From contig NC_060063.1 in assembly GCF_020283565.1 (NCBI RefSeq), positions 22,684,777 to 22,748,776 of the forward strand: a stretch of 64,000 nt of DNA, in the 5' to 3' direction. Shown here piece after piece: positions 61,811 to 64,000 of the stretch (position 1 is the first letter of the stretch; each line of letters opens with the position of its first letter). The notes below the pieces were generated by a model. The model saw only the letters and a program-made list of their open reading frames with translations. It did not search any database and had not been told where the DNA came from. Source of the stretch: Trifolium pratense (Eukaryota; Streptophyta; Magnoliopsida; Fabales; Fabaceae). The position numbers and the translations under genes are program-made.

Positions 61811-63062
61811 ATCCACTTGATTCCTCAAAATGATGCACATCCACCTTCAATTCCCCTTTGAAACTTGTTTCGGGTGTATTTCTCTCTGTTCTGGACTTCG
61901 TAACAAGTGAATGATCTAAAATTTTGCAACTGATGGCTATTTATACTAGATCTGAAAACAAAAGCTCGCTTAGCGAGCTAGCATTTCTTCATCGGTGAGT
62001 TTGCTGACACGTAATCTTCTGACCGCCACTCTCGCTTAGCAAGAACTCCCGCTTTCACCTTGTCGAAGCTCGTTGAATGACTTGAGCAGCTCCGTGCCAA
62101 TTTTTTGTTGATTCTCAATGTGCCCTCGCCTTGGCCTCGCTTAGCGAGAAAGTGAAAACTTCAATCCTTTGTTTCTTGGTCAGAATTCATCTGTTGACCC
62201 ACAAACCTACAAAAATTGTTGAAATTAAGTAAAAGGAGTATAAATTGATCATTTCACTCGCAAAACTCATATTTACATAATAGTGGGAAATTTTAATTGA
62301 ATAACTTGCAAAATAAGTCACTAAATGTCTTAATTTAATATGTAATTTTACTATTTTTTGACACTTATCAATCTCTCATCATTTTTATCTTAAATTGAGT
62401 ACTCTATTTCGTTTCTATTTGAAGATCCCAACTTTTGTAAGTGGCTTTGGTTTTGACTTTTGAGTAGTGAATTAGCACACCTTATGCTTAATTCACTCTT
62501 TAATAAATTTTGCTTATTCAAAAATAATAATAATTAGACATTAAAACTGAGATGTCCTATTGAACAATTTAACTATTTTATTAACCACAAAAAACATATA
62601 CTATTAATCCCATTTTTAACATATATCTCATTTTACATAAAATAAACATATATCTCATTTTTTTCACGGATTAACATATATATATCAATATTAAAAATTA
62701 AGATCAAATCAAATATTTTAGGCCTCAAGTATTTACTACCTGTATCACACTATATTCAATTATGTGTTTTTATTTTTTATTATGTATATATCAATTATTT
62801 CTTATTTTTTATATTAATCTTCTGATTCTCAGGAAAAAAATCGGGTCAATTTGTTGTTTGTTTTAGTTTACACATAATAATTGGAATGTTTATTTTTTTA
62901 ATATCTTTTTGTTTTAAAAATCCGGTGCCCTTTGTAACTTTGGAGACTTAATAATTCAAGTTTGGTAAAATCACAACGACGACCAAGCTTTCCCTTAAGA
63001 AATTTAATTAATTGAAATATTCTTTTAATAAATTTATAAGCAATGTTTGTTTGTTGCAGATA
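61811..63062. other. Older repeat-like flank of element A and intergenic DNA
   Basis: 61811-62370 continues the sequence broken by element A at 31680. It contains three copies of a CGCTTAGCGAG-type motif (about 61967, 62033 and 62139), one within a near-perfect palindrome. It ends near 62369 with TTGACACTTATCA. On the other side of the insertion, about 31112-31130 reads TTATCGTATCCACATAGAC. Both look like parts of an older repeat; its class is uncertain. 62370-63062 is AT-rich promoter-side DNA of the next gene. Confidence 0.45.
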
Positions 63063-64000
63063 ATGGCTAGTTTGAGATTTTTCTGCACCACAAATATCTC
63101 AGCTGTCTCAACTCAACATAAAGGTTCTTTCTATTTTTCACTCTCTCTGTATATATCTATCTATGTATCTAACATATACTAATGAAATGAATGTGCTTAA
63201 TTCCAGTCAAAAACAATAACAAGTGTGTTCTTCATCAGAAAGTCAAGAACCTCATCAACAACACTTTGGAACTTCCTTCCATTTCATCATCATCGACTAC
63301 TCCAATTGAGTCTCTCCATAAAGGCAATTGGGTCAAGCTCATTTGTGGTGCAAGCTTTGAAGATGTTGTTGATATCAGAAATCTCAGTTTGGTTTACACT
63401 CTTGCTGGAGGTAATTATTATAATTTATTTGGGAGTATTTGGTCCGTAGATATAAATGGTGGGTGACGCAGATGAATAAATATCTTATTAGATTTTTATA
63501 TTGAAAGTATATGTATATCTGGTGTATGAGGCCGACACATGTGATTAAATTCAATTAATTATTTTTATTTTGTCAAATTATTATTGTTTAGGATCTGTTA
63601 GTGTTGTGTCTGGTGTTTGTGTCCGAGTATGTACTACATAAAATGCTAACTTATTTGGCCTTATAAAGGAACACATTAAGGGATTGGACTTTGAGTTAAA
63701 TTATGAGTACTAGAGAACTTATTAAAGTAACTTATAACATAATCTATACAGAACTTTGCTTTGGCTTTAATTGGGTTCTCCACTAGTGGACCGATTGGTC
63801 TCTCAGAATAGTTGGTCCTTGATTTGATTTTATATTTTGTTATAAAATTAGCTTATACATAAGCGCTTATGTGATGAATACTTATATAACTAGTACTTAA
63901 TTAAGCTGTATGTTTGATTATGTCGTTTGTTGCAGTTGACTGCATTGACTGCGCTGCTGATGCATCGGTTGTTAGTGCTGTGAATGAAGGAATTCAAGCT
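63063..64000 (+). CDS. LdpA-like protein, 5' part (runs off the window)
   Basis: Exons 63063-63123, 63207-63410 and 63936-64000 (continuing) join in frame with GT/AG introns. The first roughly 40 residues are Ser/Thr/Asn/Lys-rich with few acidic residues, consistent with a plastid transit peptide. The mature start NWVKLICGASFEDVVDIRNL followed by LVYTLAGVDCIDCAAD matches cyanobacterial LdpA (light-dependent period protein, an iron-sulfur protein linked to redox input of the clock) and its plant homologues, by recognition. The iron-sulfur region would lie outside the window. The second intron contains a MITE fragment (about 63838-63912) shared with the ALDH intron repeat. Confidence 0.7.

Overview
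This is nuclear DNA from a flowering plant. The genes have many short exons with GT/AG introns, the intergenic DNA is AT-rich, and repeats fill most of the window. Several repeat types (Sirevirus copia elements, short tRNA-derived SINEs, a ULP1-carrying Mutator element) point to a legume, probably of the Medicago/Trifolium/pea group. That assignment rests on recognition of the repeats and was not checked by a search.

Layout. (1) 1-9914 is one Mutator-like element (MULE) with at least 144 bp terminal inverted repeats. It carries a decayed ULP1-type SUMO-protease-like gene on + (608-5219) and a MURA transposase with a FAR1-type DNA-binding domain on - (6490-9080). A 2310 bp solo LTR (2591-4900, 5 bp target duplication) sits exactly at a splice acceptor of the ULP1 gene. 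(2) 9915-31680 is the gene-bearing segment: a universal stress protein gene (- strand, 4 exons, 163 aa), an ALDH22A1-type aldehyde dehydrogenase gene (+, 14 exons, 595 aa) and a TPD1-like secreted-protein gene (+, 3 exons, 165 aa). Small repeats lie among them: SINEs, a complete hAT-type MITE with 8 bp target duplication, a TRIM-like repeat and microsatellites. (3) 31681-61805 is a three-part nest of Sirevirus-type Ty1/copia retrotransposons, all coding on -. Element A (outer, about 12 kb after removing inserts) carries gag, a broken pol, an intact 876-codon env-position ORF and a small acidic ORF on the opposite strand. Element B (49133-57794) sits inside the pol of A and has one uninterrupted 1668-aa gag-pol frame. 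Element C (36975-46421) sits just after the pol stop of A, has apparently identical 1317 bp LTRs and no recognisable polyprotein. Each has TG..CA LTRs, a 5 bp target duplication, an initiator-Met-tRNA primer site and a polypurine tract. (4) 61811-64000 returns to host sequence and ends inside a gene for an LdpA-like protein.

How it fits together. The host genes look intact and unrelated in function: stress response, aldehyde detoxification, a secreted developmental signal and a probable plastid protein. Everything else is transposon biology. The most unusual items are the ULP1 gene with serine where the catalytic cysteine should be, the solo LTR whose target duplication rebuilds the AG acceptor, the antisense acidic ORF in element A with SUMO-interaction-like motifs and its own poly(A) signal, and the element-specific palindromes in Sireviruses B and C. 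Exon boundaries were read by eye from splice signals and frame continuity. No alignment or database search was possible.
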